A stretch of DNA of 64,000 bases from Thiobacillus sp. (GCA_030679915.1 JAUXRY010000040.1:1-64000), one strand, 5' to 3'. Counted from the first letter of the stretch, positions 1 to 10,756 are shown. The notes: a model not told the origin generated them from the sequence alone. Program-made: numbers and translations.

Positions 1-295
1 TGGTGTCATTCTTGACCGGCAGGCGAATCAGCACGTCGTGGCTGGTGCCGAAGTTCTGCACCGAGACTTCGGGCAAACCGGTCTTTTCCAGCGCGTCGCG
101 AATCGCAGGCAGATTGGCTGGCTGGCTGGTGCGCACTTCCAAGACCGTGCCGCCGGTAAAATCGACGCCCAGATTCAGGCCTTGGTGCCACAGTGACCAG
201 ATCGCAAAGATAAAGGTGAGCAGCGAAATCGCGGTCGTCACCTTTCCCCAACTCATGAAGGGGATGGTTCTTTTGAAGGGAAAAAATTCCAGCAT
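1..295 (-). CDS. secF: Protein translocase subunit SecF, 5' part only
   Basis: SecF is the inner-membrane partner of SecD in the SecDF complex, which uses the proton gradient to pull secreted proteins across the membrane after SecYEG. The 98 codons present run off the window edge. They start at the ATG at 293-295 and show a first membrane segment (about residues 19-34) followed by GVDFTGGTVLEV, the typical start of the SecF periplasmic domain. The start is 9 bp after the secD stop, so the two are co-transcribed in the usual yajC-secD-secF order. The C-terminal membrane segments lie outside the window. The family call is firm. Confidence 0.93.
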   Translation of the reverse strand, partial: MLEFFPFKRTIPFMSWGKVTTAISLLTFIFAIWSLWHQGLNLGVDFTGGTVLEVRTSQPANLPAIRDALEKTGLPEVSVQNFGTSHDVLIRLPVKNDT

Positions 296-304
296 GACGT
301 GCCC

Positions 305-2119
305 TTAAATCGAGACTTTGGCTAGCCGCGCCTGGCGGCCATAGGTGAGGTTGACCATGGCGCGCGACACGGTGACGGCGCTGAACATGGAAGTGAGGAT
401 GCCCAGACACAGCACCACGGCAAAGCCGCGCACCGGGCCCGACCCCAGCCAGAACAGCGCAATGCCGGCGATCAGGGAGGTGAGGTTGGAGTCGAGAATG
501 GTGGCCCAGGCGCGTTCATAACCGGCGTGGATGGCCGCCTGCGGGGTGGCGCCGCTGCGCAGTTCTTCGCGGATGCGTTCGTTGATCAGCACGTTGGCGT
601 CGATCGCCATGCCGAGCGTGAGCGCGATCGCCGCCATGCCGGGCAGGGTGAGCGTGGCCTGCAGCATCGATAGCAAGGCAATCAGGAAAAAGCCGTTGAT
701 GGCGAGCGCGATCGACGAGAACAGCCCGAACACGCGATAGTAGATCGCCATGAACAGCGTGACGGCGAGGAAGCCCCAGAGGTTGGAGTGGAAGCCTTTT
801 TCGATGTTTTCCGCGCCCATGCTGGGCCCCACGGTGCGTTCCTCGACGATCTGCATCGGCGCCGCCAGCGCGCCGGCGCGCAGCAGCAGTGAGACGTCGG
901 AGGCCTCCTGGGCGGATTCCATGCCGGTGATCTGCACCCGGCCACCGCCGATTTCCTCGCGGATCACCGGTGAGGTGATGGCCTCGGCGCGTCCCTTCTC
1001 GATCAGCAGGATCGCCATGCGCTTGCCGACGTTTTCGCGCGTCACATCCTTGAAGATGCGTGCGCCCTTGCCGTCCAGGTTGATGTGCACGGCGGCCTGG
1101 CCGCTGGAATTGTCAAAGCCGGGCGAGGCATCGGTAATCGAGTCGCCGGTCAGCACCACGTCCTTTTTTACCGCGATGCTGCCGCCTTCACGGCTGGCCA
1201 CGATTTCGTCGCCGAACGGCACCTGGCCCTGGCTGACGGCAAGCGGGTCTGCCTGCTCGTCGACCATGCGGATTTCCAGGGTGGCGGTGCGGCCCAGAAT
1301 GTCCTTGGCCTTGGCCGTGTCCTGCACGCCGGCCAGTTGCACCACGATGCGGCTGGCGCCCTGTTGCTGGATGACGGGTTCGGTTACGCCGAGTTCGTTG
1401 ACGCGGTTTCTGAGCGTGGTGATGTTTTGCTGCAGGGCAAATGCCTGTACCTTGGTTTCCTCCTCTGGTTTGAGGTGAGCGGCCAGGGTAAAACCATCGG
1501 CCTGATCTTCCGGGATGAACGTCAGTTCGCTGAACACGGTGCCGAGTTTGTTGATACCGGCATCGCGTTGGTCACGGGTGGAGAAATGTACAGTGACCAC
1601 TTTGCCTTCGCGGCTGATACGGCCATAACGAATTTTGTCGCTACGCAGCTCGGTGCGGAAATCGTTCTGATAACGGATGGCCGATTTTTCCAGCGCCGCC
1701 TTCATGTCGACTTCGAGCAGAAAGTGCACGCCGCCGCGCAAATCCAGGCCGAGGTACATCGGCAGCGCACGAATGGAGGTCAGCCAGGACGGCGAAGCTG
1801 AAACCAGGTTGAGCGCGACCGAGTAGCGCTCGCCCAGGCTGGTTTGCAGCACATCCTTGGCCTTAATTTGCAGGTCGGTGTTGGCAAGGCGCACCTTGAT
1901 GCTGTTCCCTGTCATCTCCATTCCGCTGTAAGCCACATTGGCCGTCTTGAGCGCGGACTCAACCTGCCCTAGCAGCGCCGTGTCAACCTTTTCAGAGGCG
2001 CGTAGCGGCAAGAGTTGCACTGCCGGCACTTCACCAAAAAAGTTGGGGAGGGTGTAGAGGAAGGAGATCACCAGCGTGAAGCCGATGAGCACATATTTCC
2101 AGAGCGGGAAGCGGTTCAT
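305..2119 (-). CDS. secD: Protein translocase subunit SecD
   Basis: SecD is the larger subunit of the SecDF accessory motor for protein export. The 604 residues match the usual length. An N-terminal membrane segment lies at about residues 8-25, the motif GLDLRGGVHF at about 124-133 opens the periplasmic P1 domain, and a C-terminal block of five membrane segments follows from about residue 450, ending in the conserved stretch GMAIDANVLINERIREEL. The gene sits between yajC (69-bp gap) and secF (9-bp gap) in the standard operon order. Nothing in it looks broken. Confidence 0.97.
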   Translation of the reverse strand: MNRFPLWKYVLIGFTLVISFLYTLPNFFGEVPAVQLLPLRASEKVDTALLGQVESALKTANVAYSGMEMTGNSIKVRLANTDLQIKAKDVLQTSLGERYSVALNLVSASPSWLTSIRALPMYLGLDLRGGVHFLLEVDMKAALEKSAIRYQNDFRTELRSDKIRYGRISREGKVVTVHFSTRDQRDAGINKLGTVFSELTFIPEDQADGFTLAAHLKPEEETKVQAFALQQNITTLRNRVNELGVTEPVIQQQGASRIVVQLAGVQDTAKAKDILGRTATLEIRMVDEQADPLAVSQGQVPFGDEIVASREGGSIAVKKDVVLTGDSITDASPGFDNSSGQAAVHINLDGKGARIFKDVTRENVGKRMAILLIEKGRAEAITSPVIREEIGGGRVQITGMESAQEASDVSLLLRAGALAAPMQIVEERTVGPSMGAENIEKGFHSNLWGFLAVTLFMAIYYRVFGLFSSIALAINGFFLIALLSMLQATLTLPGMAAIALTLGMAIDANVLINERIREELRSGATPQAAIHAGYERAWATILDSNLTSLIAGIALFWLGSGPVRGFAVVLCLGILTSMFSAVTVSRAMVNLTYGRQARLAKVSI

Positions 2120-2188
2120 GATTTAGCTGAGCGGAGAAGAGTGAGGAACAGGCAGCAGGTAGATTACCCGCCACCCCTGACAGTAATC

Positions 2189-2506
2189 TTACAGTCCTTT
2201 GATCGTACCTTTGGGCAGCAACGTCTGCACGGACTGTTTTTGTACGTGGGTGATGACGCCATCGGCAATTTCCAGTGACACATACTGATCGCCAATCTTG
2301 CTGATTTTTCCGACCTGGCCGCTGGAGGTGACGACTTCATCCCCCTTGGTCAGTTCGGCCAGCATTTTCTTCTGTTCCTTGGCTCGCTTCATCTGGGGGC
2401 GGATGAGCATGAACCAGAACAGGATGCCAATGATGATCAGTGGCAGGAAGTCGGTAATGCCGGGGGTTGCAGCGGCAGCGGATTGCGCGTGGGCAAATGA
2501 GATCAT
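2189..2506 (-). CDS. yajC: Sec translocase accessory protein YajC
   Basis: YajC is a small single-span inner-membrane protein that associates with SecDF. The 105-aa product has one hydrophobic segment at about residues 19-36 followed by the family signature RPQMKRAKEQKKM and a cytoplasmic domain with the pattern GDEVVTSSGQVGKI. It is first in the yajC-secD-secF cluster. The 56-bp gap upstream separates it from the M48 peptidase gene, so it may have its own promoter; none is obvious. Confidence 0.96.
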   Translation of the reverse strand: MISFAHAQSAAAATPGITDFLPLIIIGILFWFMLIRPQMKRAKEQKKMLAELTKGDEVVTSSGQVGKISKIGDQYVSLEIADGVITHVQKQSVQTLLPKGTIKGL

Positions 2507-2562
2507 GGTAGTGGGCTTGAAGTTAAAAAACCTCCGGATTTTAGCACGGCAGGGGCCAGGCT

Positions 2563-3576
2563 TCAGGTGCAGCGGTGGGAGGCAAGGAAAGGTTTGATCC
2601 GTTGATGGGTGCCGGGATGGCTATCGAGCAGCGTGGTGGAGTCTGTCGAGTCCTTGTCTAGGCGACCCAGAATGTCGGCAAAGTGTCTGGGCGGGATGCA
2701 AGCGGTGTTGAGCCAGGCCAGGGCGTAGGCATCGGCTTCGCGCTCCATGTCTCGCGAATAGCCGTTTTGCAGCAACAGGCTGGGCAGTCCGGCAGCGAGA
2801 TCGCTGACGCTACCGATATCGCCCGTGATGGCCACCAGAATGACGCCCGCTCCGATGCTTTGCAGCGCCAGCCGCAGGCTGTGGCGGTGGGCCACATGGC
2901 CCAGCTCGTGGGCAATCACCGCGATCAATTCAGTATCGGTGTGCGCCAGGTCAATCAGGGCATCCGTCACCACGATCGTGCCGCCGGGCAGCGCCATGGC
3001 ATTGGCGCCAAATAGTTTGCTGTTGCGAAACAGCAGGGTGTAGGGCGGGCAGGTTTGCTTGCCGCATTGTGCGGCCAGCTGTTGGGTGAGTGACTGCTGG
3101 CGTGCGAGGGGCAGCCGGCTGGGCGACAGGCTGAATTTATCCATCAGCGTTAAGGATTCTTCGCCGATGTTGCGCTCCAGCCCCGCGGGCAGGGTGTGGG
3201 CGGCAAGCTGGGCCGCGGCAGGGACGCCCCAGCGCAGCCCGGCAAACATGACCAGTACGGAGACGACCAGCGCGATGAGCGCATAGCCCAGCCGGCTTTC
3301 CAGATGCCGTGCCCAGCGTTCGGGACGGTTGGTGGCAGTGGCCTGGGACAAAGCGGCCAGGGCGGCGAGGTCGGTGCTGTGCAGTTCCTGGCCTTCGGGC
3401 AGATGAACCACCCCGCGCGCTGCGCCCACGGGCGGTGCGACATCGATCTGGCTGAGTGGATAAACCAGCGCGATGTCTTCTCCCGTGATGTGCAACTGCC
3501 CCGCATCGAGCGTGGCGTTGACCGGGTGCGCCTGCGAACTGCGTCCGTCGAACAGGTCACCGGAAAAAGCCGTCAC
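2563..3576 (-). CDS. Membrane-anchored M48 family metallopeptidase
   Basis: This is a zinc metallopeptidase of the M48 (HtpX/Ste24-like) family. The 337-aa protein has a beta-rich N-terminal region (about 1-75), one membrane segment (about 98-118) and a peptidase domain with the zinc site HELGH at 223-227. A downstream EREADAYAL motif supplies the third zinc ligand. The ATG overlaps the stop of the DUF898 gene by 4 bp, which implies translational coupling. A role in membrane or envelope proteostasis is inferred; the substrate is unknown. Confidence 0.9.
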   Translation of the reverse strand: MTAFSGDLFDGRSSQAHPVNATLDAGQLHITGEDIALVYPLSQIDVAPPVGAARGVVHLPEGQELHSTDLAALAALSQATATNRPERWARHLESRLGYALIALVVSVLVMFAGLRWGVPAAAQLAAHTLPAGLERNIGEESLTLMDKFSLSPSRLPLARQQSLTQQLAAQCGKQTCPPYTLLFRNSKLFGANAMALPGGTIVVTDALIDLAHTDTELIAVIAHELGHVAHRHSLRLALQSIGAGVILVAITGDIGSVSDLAAGLPSLLLQNGYSRDMEREADAYALAWLNTACIPPRHFADILGRLDKDSTDSTTLLDSHPGTHQRIKPFLASHRCT

Positions 3577-4619
3577 GTCAGGCCGATGTTGAGATCGAAC
3601 AGGTCAGCCATTTCGGCACCCGTGGCGGTGCTGCTCTGTTGTTGGCCCGCGGTGAATTCGCTCAGGTTTTCTGGTCCAGTGAGCGTCAGATGGCCTGCTC
3701 GATAACGCGCCAGCCGGACCTTGGCCCAGGGAATGAAGATGCCAATAGTGAGGGCGATCAGAACAAGGTTCGAAAAATACAACCAGATCAGATCACGCGC
3801 GCGCTGGTTGGACTGAAAACCAATGGGCCCGATGGTGGTGGCGTTGTAAAACAGGTTGGCCGTCCGTGCCATGATCATAGCGCCGGCGACCAGGGTCATC
3901 AGGTAGAACAGCGCTGCGCCTGCGAAGATGCTGGTGCCCACAGCGGCCATTGCGACTTCCGGTGGCATGCCTGCGGTTTTCATTTGTGCGACTTGGTAGA
4001 GGCCAAGGGCAATGACGCCAATTGGCAGCAGCATCAGCACCAGGGCAAACAGATACACCCCCCAGAATGGTTTGGACGTGCCCTGGTAGCGGGAAGCCGT
4101 CTGGCCGTATGTCGTGTTGTCGGCGATGAACTTGATCTGACGGTAGGCCAGATAAGGCAGGATCAGACCGAGCGTGGGAATGACAAGGAGCGACAAGCCA
4201 ATATAGATCCGGGCTGCTTCACCCACCGACCCGGTGAAATCGAAGCGCAGGCCGCGATAGGCGCTCATGCGCGCGTGAAAGCGCAGGCTGCTGACCACGA
4301 TCCAGGGCATGGCAATCAAAAGAATGATCATCAGCGCGACGGCCAGCATGGGCGAGTAAAACGACGCGGCGTAATAAGCAACCAAGGCAGCGAGGGCAAT
4401 CAGCCGGCCCTTGAGTATCTGCATGGGTGTGGCGAGGTATGTAAAGGTCTGGTTGTCGAGCAGGGTATGGCCGTAGAACCAGCGCATGGTGCGGACTTTG
4501 GCCCAGGCTGAGTAGATGCCCAGCGTGAGCAGCGTGAGTGCGATGTTGACGATCCAGATGACGAAGTATTCGCCGCCACGGCCGGTGAACTGCATTGGAT
4601 ATTGCTTGGTATTAGTCAT
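3573..4619 (-). CDS. DUF898 (YjgN-type) multi-span membrane protein
   Basis: The 348-aa protein is almost entirely hydrophobic helices and belongs to the DUF898/YjgN type. It contains an internal repeat: an N-terminal stretch with LTLLTLGIYSAWAKVR and a C-terminal stretch with LIALTIGIFIPWAKVR, each preceded by aromatic-rich sequence, as expected for the two-half architecture of the family. Function is not established. It overlaps the M48 peptidase gene by 4 bp, so the two probably act together. The 89-bp gap upstream toward tgt holds no other gene. Confidence 0.85.
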   Translation of the reverse strand: MTNTKQYPMQFTGRGGEYFVIWIVNIALTLLTLGIYSAWAKVRTMRWFYGHTLLDNQTFTYLATPMQILKGRLIALAALVAYYAASFYSPMLAVALMIILLIAMPWIVVSSLRFHARMSAYRGLRFDFTGSVGEAARIYIGLSLLVIPTLGLILPYLAYRQIKFIADNTTYGQTASRYQGTSKPFWGVYLFALVLMLLPIGVIALGLYQVAQMKTAGMPPEVAMAAVGTSIFAGAALFYLMTLVAGAMIMARTANLFYNATTIGPIGFQSNQRARDLIWLYFSNLVLIALTIGIFIPWAKVRLARYRAGHLTLTGPENLSEFTAGQQQSSTATGAEMADLFDLNIGLT

Positions 4620-4708
4620 GGTCTCCCCTTGGTGTTTGTGCGCGTTTTTATTGTGTGATTGAGACTCCGCGGTTCCGATTTTACACAGTCAAGGGGATTG
4701 TTAGTGCG

Positions 4709-6834
<2,126 letters not shown>

Positions 6835-6842
6835 GGGGCGCG

Positions 6843-6848
6843 ATTATA
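6843..6848 (-). promoter_or_regulatory. Possible -10 element of queA-tgt
   Basis: A perfect TATAAT on the minus strand ends 8 nt before the queA ATG. A start site 6-7 nt downstream of it would leave a leader of only one or two nucleotides. No good -35 box is found at 16-18 bp, so the call is tentative. Confidence 0.35.
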
Positions 6849-6857
6849 GCGTTCACC

Positions 6858-6887
6858 TTGCAGGGAGGCGCCTGATTCGGTGATAAT
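6858..6887 (+). promoter_or_regulatory. Probable sigma-70 promoter of tRNA-Leu
   Basis: TTGCAG at 6858-6863 and GATAAT at 6882-6887 are separated by 18 bp and lie about 40 bp upstream of the mature tRNA. The bases just after the -10 box are GC only (GCGCGCC), the kind of discriminator found at stringently controlled stable-RNA promoters. Start-site mapping is not available. Confidence 0.55.
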
Positions 6888-6928
6888 GCGCGCCTCTGTC
6901 GCTGGGCGCGTTCGCGTTCGGCACCCTT

Positions 6929-7015
6929 GCCGGGATGGCGGAATCGGTAGACGCAGCGGATTCAAAATCCGCCGCTGGTAACAGTGTGGGGGTTCGAGTC
7001 CCCCTCCCGGCACCA
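6929..7015 (+). tRNA. tRNA-Leu (anticodon CAA)
   Basis: An 87-nt cloverleaf can be folded by eye. The acceptor arms GCCGGGA and TCCCGGC pair, the anticodon loop TTCAAAA reads CAA and sits on a GCGGA/TCCGC stem, a long variable arm typical of class II tRNAs is present, and the T-arm is GGGGG-TTCGAGT-CCCCC. The 3' CCA is encoded. The anticodon decodes UUG. A terminator follows within about 10 bp. Confidence 0.97.
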
Positions 7016-7023
7016 AATTCCGC

Positions 7024-7062
7024 AAAAGGCCGGCTCCATTCGGGAGCCGGCCTTTTTGTTTT
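7024..7062 (+). terminator. Rho-independent terminator of tRNA-Leu
   Basis: A perfect 10-bp stem (GGCCGGCTCC with GGAGCCGGCC, extended by flanking A/T pairs) closes a short loop and is followed by TTTTTGTTTT. It directly follows the tRNA. Confidence 0.9.
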
Positions 7063-7076
7063 CCAGATGTAGGATT

Positions 7077-7147
7077 GGCGCTAAATTCTAGTGCCATCGT
7101 TGTTAAACGACCGAAGTGCAAGGATGGGTGGGGTGGCATTTAGCGCC
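7077..7147. repeat. 71-nt nested inverted repeat downstream of tRNA-Leu
   Basis: The outer arms GGCGCTAAAT (7077-7086) and ATTTAGCGCC (7138-7147) are perfect complements. Inside, GCCA at 7093-7096 can pair with TGGC at 7134-7137 after a one-sided bulge, and TCGTT-GTTA-AACGA (7098-7111) forms an inner hairpin. It is not followed by a T-run, so it is unlikely to be a terminator. It could be a small mobile-type repeat or a structured RNA. Confidence 0.6.
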
Positions 7148-7323
7148 TATTCGGCCAAATCAGCTGACCCAGCTAGCTAAAGAATTTGATCTTCTTGTTA
7201 CTGAGGATTTCGGCTTTGACAGAATAGTCGTGAACTTTTCACAAATTTTGGGCGAGCGCGTGCCCCGGCTGGAAGTGACGCTTCTCACGTACCTCAGCCG
7301 CTAGTTCAGCTAACGGAGTTGGA

Positions 7324-7458
7324 ATGCGTTTACTTGCGCTTACGAAATTTCTTGAGGAGCTCGGCGAGCTTCAGAACCTCAGTGATGAATTTGATCACTG
7401 TGTTCAGATGCTCGAGGATCATCCAGAAGTCGTCGTGGTTCACATAAACTCCAATTAA
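7324..7458 (+). CDS. Possible small protein, 44 aa, unknown
   Basis: This short reading frame begins MRLLALTKFLEELGEL and is acidic (many Glu/Asp). The ATG is preceded by GGAGTTGG, a weak Shine-Dalgarno, and the stop lies 11 bp before a strong stem-loop with A- and T-rich flanks. This gene-then-terminator layout is the main argument for it. A 78-aa frame on the opposite strand (7330-7566) covers the same bases but reads straight through the hairpin, which makes it less likely. No family is recognised. Confidence 0.3.
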   Translation: MRLLALTKFLEELGELQNLSDEFDHCVQMLEDHPEVVVVHINSN

Positions 7459-7463
7459 CGGAC

Positions 7464-7497
7464 GAAAAAAAGCCGCTCTTCTGAGCGGCTTACTTTT
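7464..7497 (+). terminator. Stem-loop terminator
   Basis: AAGCCGCTC (7470-7478) and GAGCGGCTT (7483-7491) form a perfect 9-bp stem with a 4-nt loop. An A-run precedes it and TACTTTTG follows, so it could work in either direction. It ends whatever is transcribed from the left, such as the 44-codon frame. Confidence 0.7.
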
Positions 7498-7980
7498 GCT
7501 GGGCGCAACTTCCCCAACAGTTAGAGTTTTACCAGTTTCGTTCGGCTTTGTGTTCCCCCTCGCCAATCAAATGAAGTAGAGGCTTCCAGCGGGCTATCAG
7601 GTCACTTATACAGTGGTCAGACTCCGTGGGGGATGTCGTAGTCCTTCCGGGGCTGTGACGCACAAAGATGAGGGAACCAATCGCTATACATAGAACAGTA
7701 GGAGGAAGACAAGGCTTCTGGCCTCAATGACTGTCTGTTGAGGCTGAGAAACGGTTGACGAGTGGTTCCGGACAATCCATTTTGGTTGCCTGAATACTTG
7801 GCCTCGCATTATCAATACGCAAACCCGCGCGCATTGCACTAATTCAGTGCGCCACAGTCCGACCGGCGACCTTGAACCGTGTGGTGCCGCGAACTTAACG
7901 CAAGCTTCATCGCACTGACATCTGTATCTCCAGCGAGATTTCCTATAGTTCAAGCTTGATGTGCGCAATGCCCGGGCGGG
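7498..7980. other. Upstream region of the glycogen operon, no gene seen
   Basis: No convincing coding sequence is present on either strand. Two small dyads may be regulator sites: GCCTCAA (7721-7727) with TTGAGGC (7738-7744), and GCACT-AATTC-AGTGC (7837-7851). They lie about 240 and 130 bp upstream of the sigma-54 promoter, distances usual for enhancer-binding proteins, but assigning them is inference. Confidence 0.4.
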
Positions 7981-7996
7981 TGGCACAGGCGTTGCT
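7981..7996 (+). promoter_or_regulatory. Sigma-54 (-24/-12) promoter of the glycogen operon
   Basis: The bases TGGCAC-AGGCG-TTGCT match the RpoN consensus TGGCAC-N5-TTGCW exactly, with ten bases between the GG and GC dinucleotides as required. The predicted start near 8007-8008 gives a leader of about 38 nt before pgi. It is correctly oriented, sits in non-coding DNA and is the last element before an eight-gene operon. Transcription from it would need an AAA+ enhancer-binding protein, which is not encoded in this window. Confidence 0.8.
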
Positions 7997-8045
7997 TAAT
8001 ACCTGTTAATGACCATTCCAGCGGCATCAGGACCAAGGAGGAATG

Positions 8046-9728
8046 ATGGCTTTAGCTGTGCAGCCTTATACAAACGAGATGGACGATCACGATCCATTGC
8101 ATCGGCCGGTGTGTCGATTGCTGCAGGCGCATCAGGCCGAAATGGCGTCGGTGCACATGCGCGACCTGTTTGTCGCCGAGCCTGAGCGGTTCGAGCGTTT
8201 TTCGTTGCAAGTGGGTGAGATTCTGCTGGATTACTCCAAGAACCGCATCACTGACGAAACCATGCGTTTGTTGATGCAACTGGCTGAAGAAGCCGAGGTG
8301 CCGGACTGGCGCGAGCGCATGTTCAACGGCGACAAGATCAACCACACTGAAAACCGCGCTGTGCTGCATGTGGCCTTGCGTAACCGCAGCAATAATCCGG
8401 TGGTGGTCGATGGTGAGGATGTGATGCCAAAGGTGAATGCCGTCATTGAGCGCATGGGTGCGTTTGCCGAGCGGGTTCGCAGCGGACAATGGCGTGGTTA
8501 TACCGATGAGCGCATCACGGATGTGGTGAATATCGGGATTGGCGGTTCGGATCTGGGGCCGCAAATGGTGGTGCAGGCCTTGAGGCCTTATCGTCATCCG
8601 CGCCTCAAGCTGCATTTCATTTCCAACGTCGACGGTGCGCATGTGAAGGAGACACTGGAGTCGCTGAACCCCGAGACCACGCTGTTCATCGTGTCGTCCA
8701 AGACCTTTACCACCCAGGAAACCATGACCAATGCACACTATGCGCGGGACTGGTTCATGGCGCAGTCGCAGGCGGTCAAGCATGTGGCCAAGCATTTCGT
8801 GGCGGTATCTACCAACCGCGATGCGGTGACGCAATTTGGCATCGATCCGGACAACATGTTTGAGTTCTGGGACTGGGTCGGCGGCCGTTATTCGCTGTGG
8901 TCGGCCATCGGGTTGTCGATCGTGCTGGCGGTGGGGGCGGAGCGCTTTAGCGAACTGCTGGAGGGCGCACACGAAATGGACGAGCACTTTCGGCATGCCC
9001 CGCTGGCGCAGAACATGCCGGTGATCCTTGCCATGCTGGGGGTGTGGTACAACAATTTCTTTGGCGCTGAGTCGCAGGCCATCCTGCCGTATGATCATTA
9101 TTTACGTAACCTGCCAGCCTATCTTGAGCAGGCGGACATGGAAAGCAATGGCAAATCGGTGGACCGTGAAGGCCATGTGGTGGATTATGCGACGGGCGCT
9201 ATTGTCTGGGGCGCGACCGGTATCAATGGACAACATGCGTTTTATCAAATGCTGCATCAAGGCACCAAGTTGATACCGGCTGATTTTATTGTGTCGATTG
9301 AGCCACCCACCGAACTGGAAGGGCACCACGATATTTTGATGGCAAATTTTCTGGCACAGACCGAAGCCTTGATGCGTGGCCGCACCCGCGAGGAGACTCA
9401 ACTTGAATCGGGCGCAGTCCAGGCTGGCCAATTTATTCAGCACAAGGTTTTTGACGGCAATCACCCGAGTAATGCCATCCTGCTGCAAAAGCTCACGCCG
9501 CATGCGCTGGGGATGCTGGTCGCCCTGTATGAACACAAAATATTTGTGCAGGGCGTGATCTGGAATCTCAATTCGTACGACCAGTGGGGAGTGGAACTGG
9601 GCAAGCAACTGGCCAGCCGGATTTTGCCTGAACTGCATGCCGATGTGCAGGTGGGTAGCCACGATGCGTCGACCAATGCGCTGATCAATCATTACCGCCG
9701 CATGAGTCATCCGCGCGCGGGCCTGTAG
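8046..9728 (+). CDS. pgi: Glucose-6-phosphate isomerase
   Basis: Pgi interconverts fructose-6-P and glucose-6-P. The 560-aa protein has the family signatures [26 protein letters not shown] and the block [20 protein letters not shown], plus a C-terminal [27 protein letters not shown] ends at 8041; the ATG at 8043 would be only one base away, so the adjacent in-frame ATG at 8046 is preferred. It is the first gene behind the sigma-54 promoter and 8 bp ahead of glk, linking central metabolism to glycogen synthesis. Confidence 0.97.
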   Translation: MALAVQPYTNEMDDHDPLHRPVCRLLQAHQAEMASVHMRDLFVAEPERFERFSLQVGEILLDYSKNRITDETMRLLMQLAEEAEVPDWRERMFNGDKINHTENRAVLHVALRNRSNNPVVVDGEDVMPKVNAVIERMGAFAERVRSGQWRGYTDERITDVVNIGIGGSDLGPQMVVQALRPYRHPRLKLHFISNVDGAHVKETLESLNPETTLFIVSSKTFTTQETMTNAHYARDWFMAQSQAVKHVAKHFVAVSTNRDAVTQFGIDPDNMFEFWDWVGGRYSLWSAIGLSIVLAVGAERFSELLEGAHEMDEHFRHAPLAQNMPVILAMLGVWYNNFFGAESQAILPYDHYLRNLPAYLEQADMESNGKSVDREGHVVDYATGAIVWGATGINGQHAFYQMLHQGTKLIPADFIVSIEPPTELEGHHDILMANFLAQTEALMRGRTREETQLESGAVQAGQFIQHKVFDGNHPSNAILLQKLTPHALGMLVALYEHKIFVQGVIWNLNSYDQWGVELGKQLASRILPELHADVQVGSHDASTNALINHYRRMSHPRAGL

Positions 9729-9736
9729 ACCGCTGT

Positions 9737-10708
9737 ATGGAGTTGATAGCGGGCGATATAGGCGGGACAAAAAGCTGGCTGGCCTGGGTTGCTTTGACAG
9801 CTGAAGGGAAAGTGAAATTGCGCTTTGAAAAAGTCTATGTCAGTGCTGACTTTGTGTCAGCCGATGCTTTGTTAAAGCAGTACATCACGGATGCCCAGGT
9901 TGAACTCGAGCCTGATGCGTTGTGGCTGGCATTGCCTGGTGCCCTGAACGAACAGCGCACGACCCTGACCAACCTTGAGTGGACGCTTGACGCTGCTGAA
10001 CTGCAGCGGTCGACAGGACTGTCAACTGTCCGTTTCATCAATGACTTTCAGGCCGCAGCAGCCGGCGTGGCGACGCTCACCATACAAGACATGATTGTGC
10101 TTAATCCACAAGCTGCCGAGTTGGGCGGCGTGCGTGCGATTACGGGTGCAGGAACCGGACTGGGGTTGGCATTCATGATGGCCGATGCCACTGGACGTTA
10201 TCAAAGCTACCCTACAGAGGGCGGGCATATCGATTTTGCGCCGGGCAATGCACAGCAGCAGCGTTTGTTGGAATACCTGGGTGCAAGGTATGCCCATGTG
10301 TCGTGGGAACGTGCCGTGTCGGGTTCGGCGATGAATGATTTGTATCGTTTTTGCTGTATTGAACAGGGTCAGGCATTACCCGATGTCGCGGTCGAGGGCG
10401 CAGCGCTGGTGGCATTGGCCGAAGCAGGAAACAAAACGGCAGAAGCAACGCTTGATCTGTTCATCGATTTGTACGGTGCGTGGGTGGGCAATGTGGCGTT
10501 GCTGTATCAACCGCGTGGCGGATTGTTTATCGCGGGCGGCGTGGCCGGGCATTTACAGGCGCGCATGCAGTCGCCGCGTTTTATGGCTGCGGCAACCGAT
10601 AAGGGCAGGATGCGCAGTGTGGTCGAACGCACACCGATATTTTTGATTACCTGCAACCGAATGGGCGTGCAGGGTGTCATTGCCAGTGCACGTACAAGCC
10701 AAACGTAA
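9737..10708 (+). CDS. glk: Glucokinase
   Basis: Glk phosphorylates free glucose with ATP to glucose-6-P. The 323-aa protein begins with the phosphate-1 motif GDIGGTK (residues 6-12) and has INDFQAAAAG, the adenosine-side GAGTGLGLAF and the TEGGHIDFAP block of the bacterial Glk family (not the ROK family). It follows pgi by 8 bp. In this operon it would recycle glucose released when malto-oligosaccharides are trimmed. Confidence 0.94.
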   Translation: MELIAGDIGGTKSWLAWVALTAEGKVKLRFEKVYVSADFVSADALLKQYITDAQVELEPDALWLALPGALNEQRTTLTNLEWTLDAAELQRSTGLSTVRFINDFQAAAAGVATLTIQDMIVLNPQAAELGGVRAITGAGTGLGLAFMMADATGRYQSYPTEGGHIDFAPGNAQQQRLLEYLGARYAHVSWERAVSGSAMNDLYRFCCIEQGQALPDVAVEGAALVALAEAGNKTAEATLDLFIDLYGAWVGNVALLYQPRGGLFIAGGVAGHLQARMQSPRFMAAATDKGRMRSVVERTPIFLITCNRMGVQGVIASARTSQT

Positions 10709-10756
10709 TTTTACCGTATTGCATGAATCCAAAAACAGTAGAAACCAGGAGTAGGC

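Noticed and set aside
7116-7304. 62-codon plus-strand frame downstream of tRNA-Leu
   Set aside because: The start lies inside the 71-nt inverted repeat, there is no ribosome site, and the product is not recognised. It may be a remnant, but cannot be supported.
7330-7566. 78-aa minus-strand frame opposite the 44-aa candidate
   Set aside because: It reads through a strong terminator hairpin (7464-7497), which is unusual inside a gene; kept only as an alternative.
7684-7986. 100-aa minus-strand frame before the glycogen operon
   Set aside because: No Shine-Dalgarno, odd composition, and it overlaps the sigma-54 promoter region; no protein family resemblance.
6929-8045. Prophage or island attachment site at tRNA-Leu
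   Set aside because: The 3' end of the tRNA is not repeated in the next kilobase and no integrase is present.
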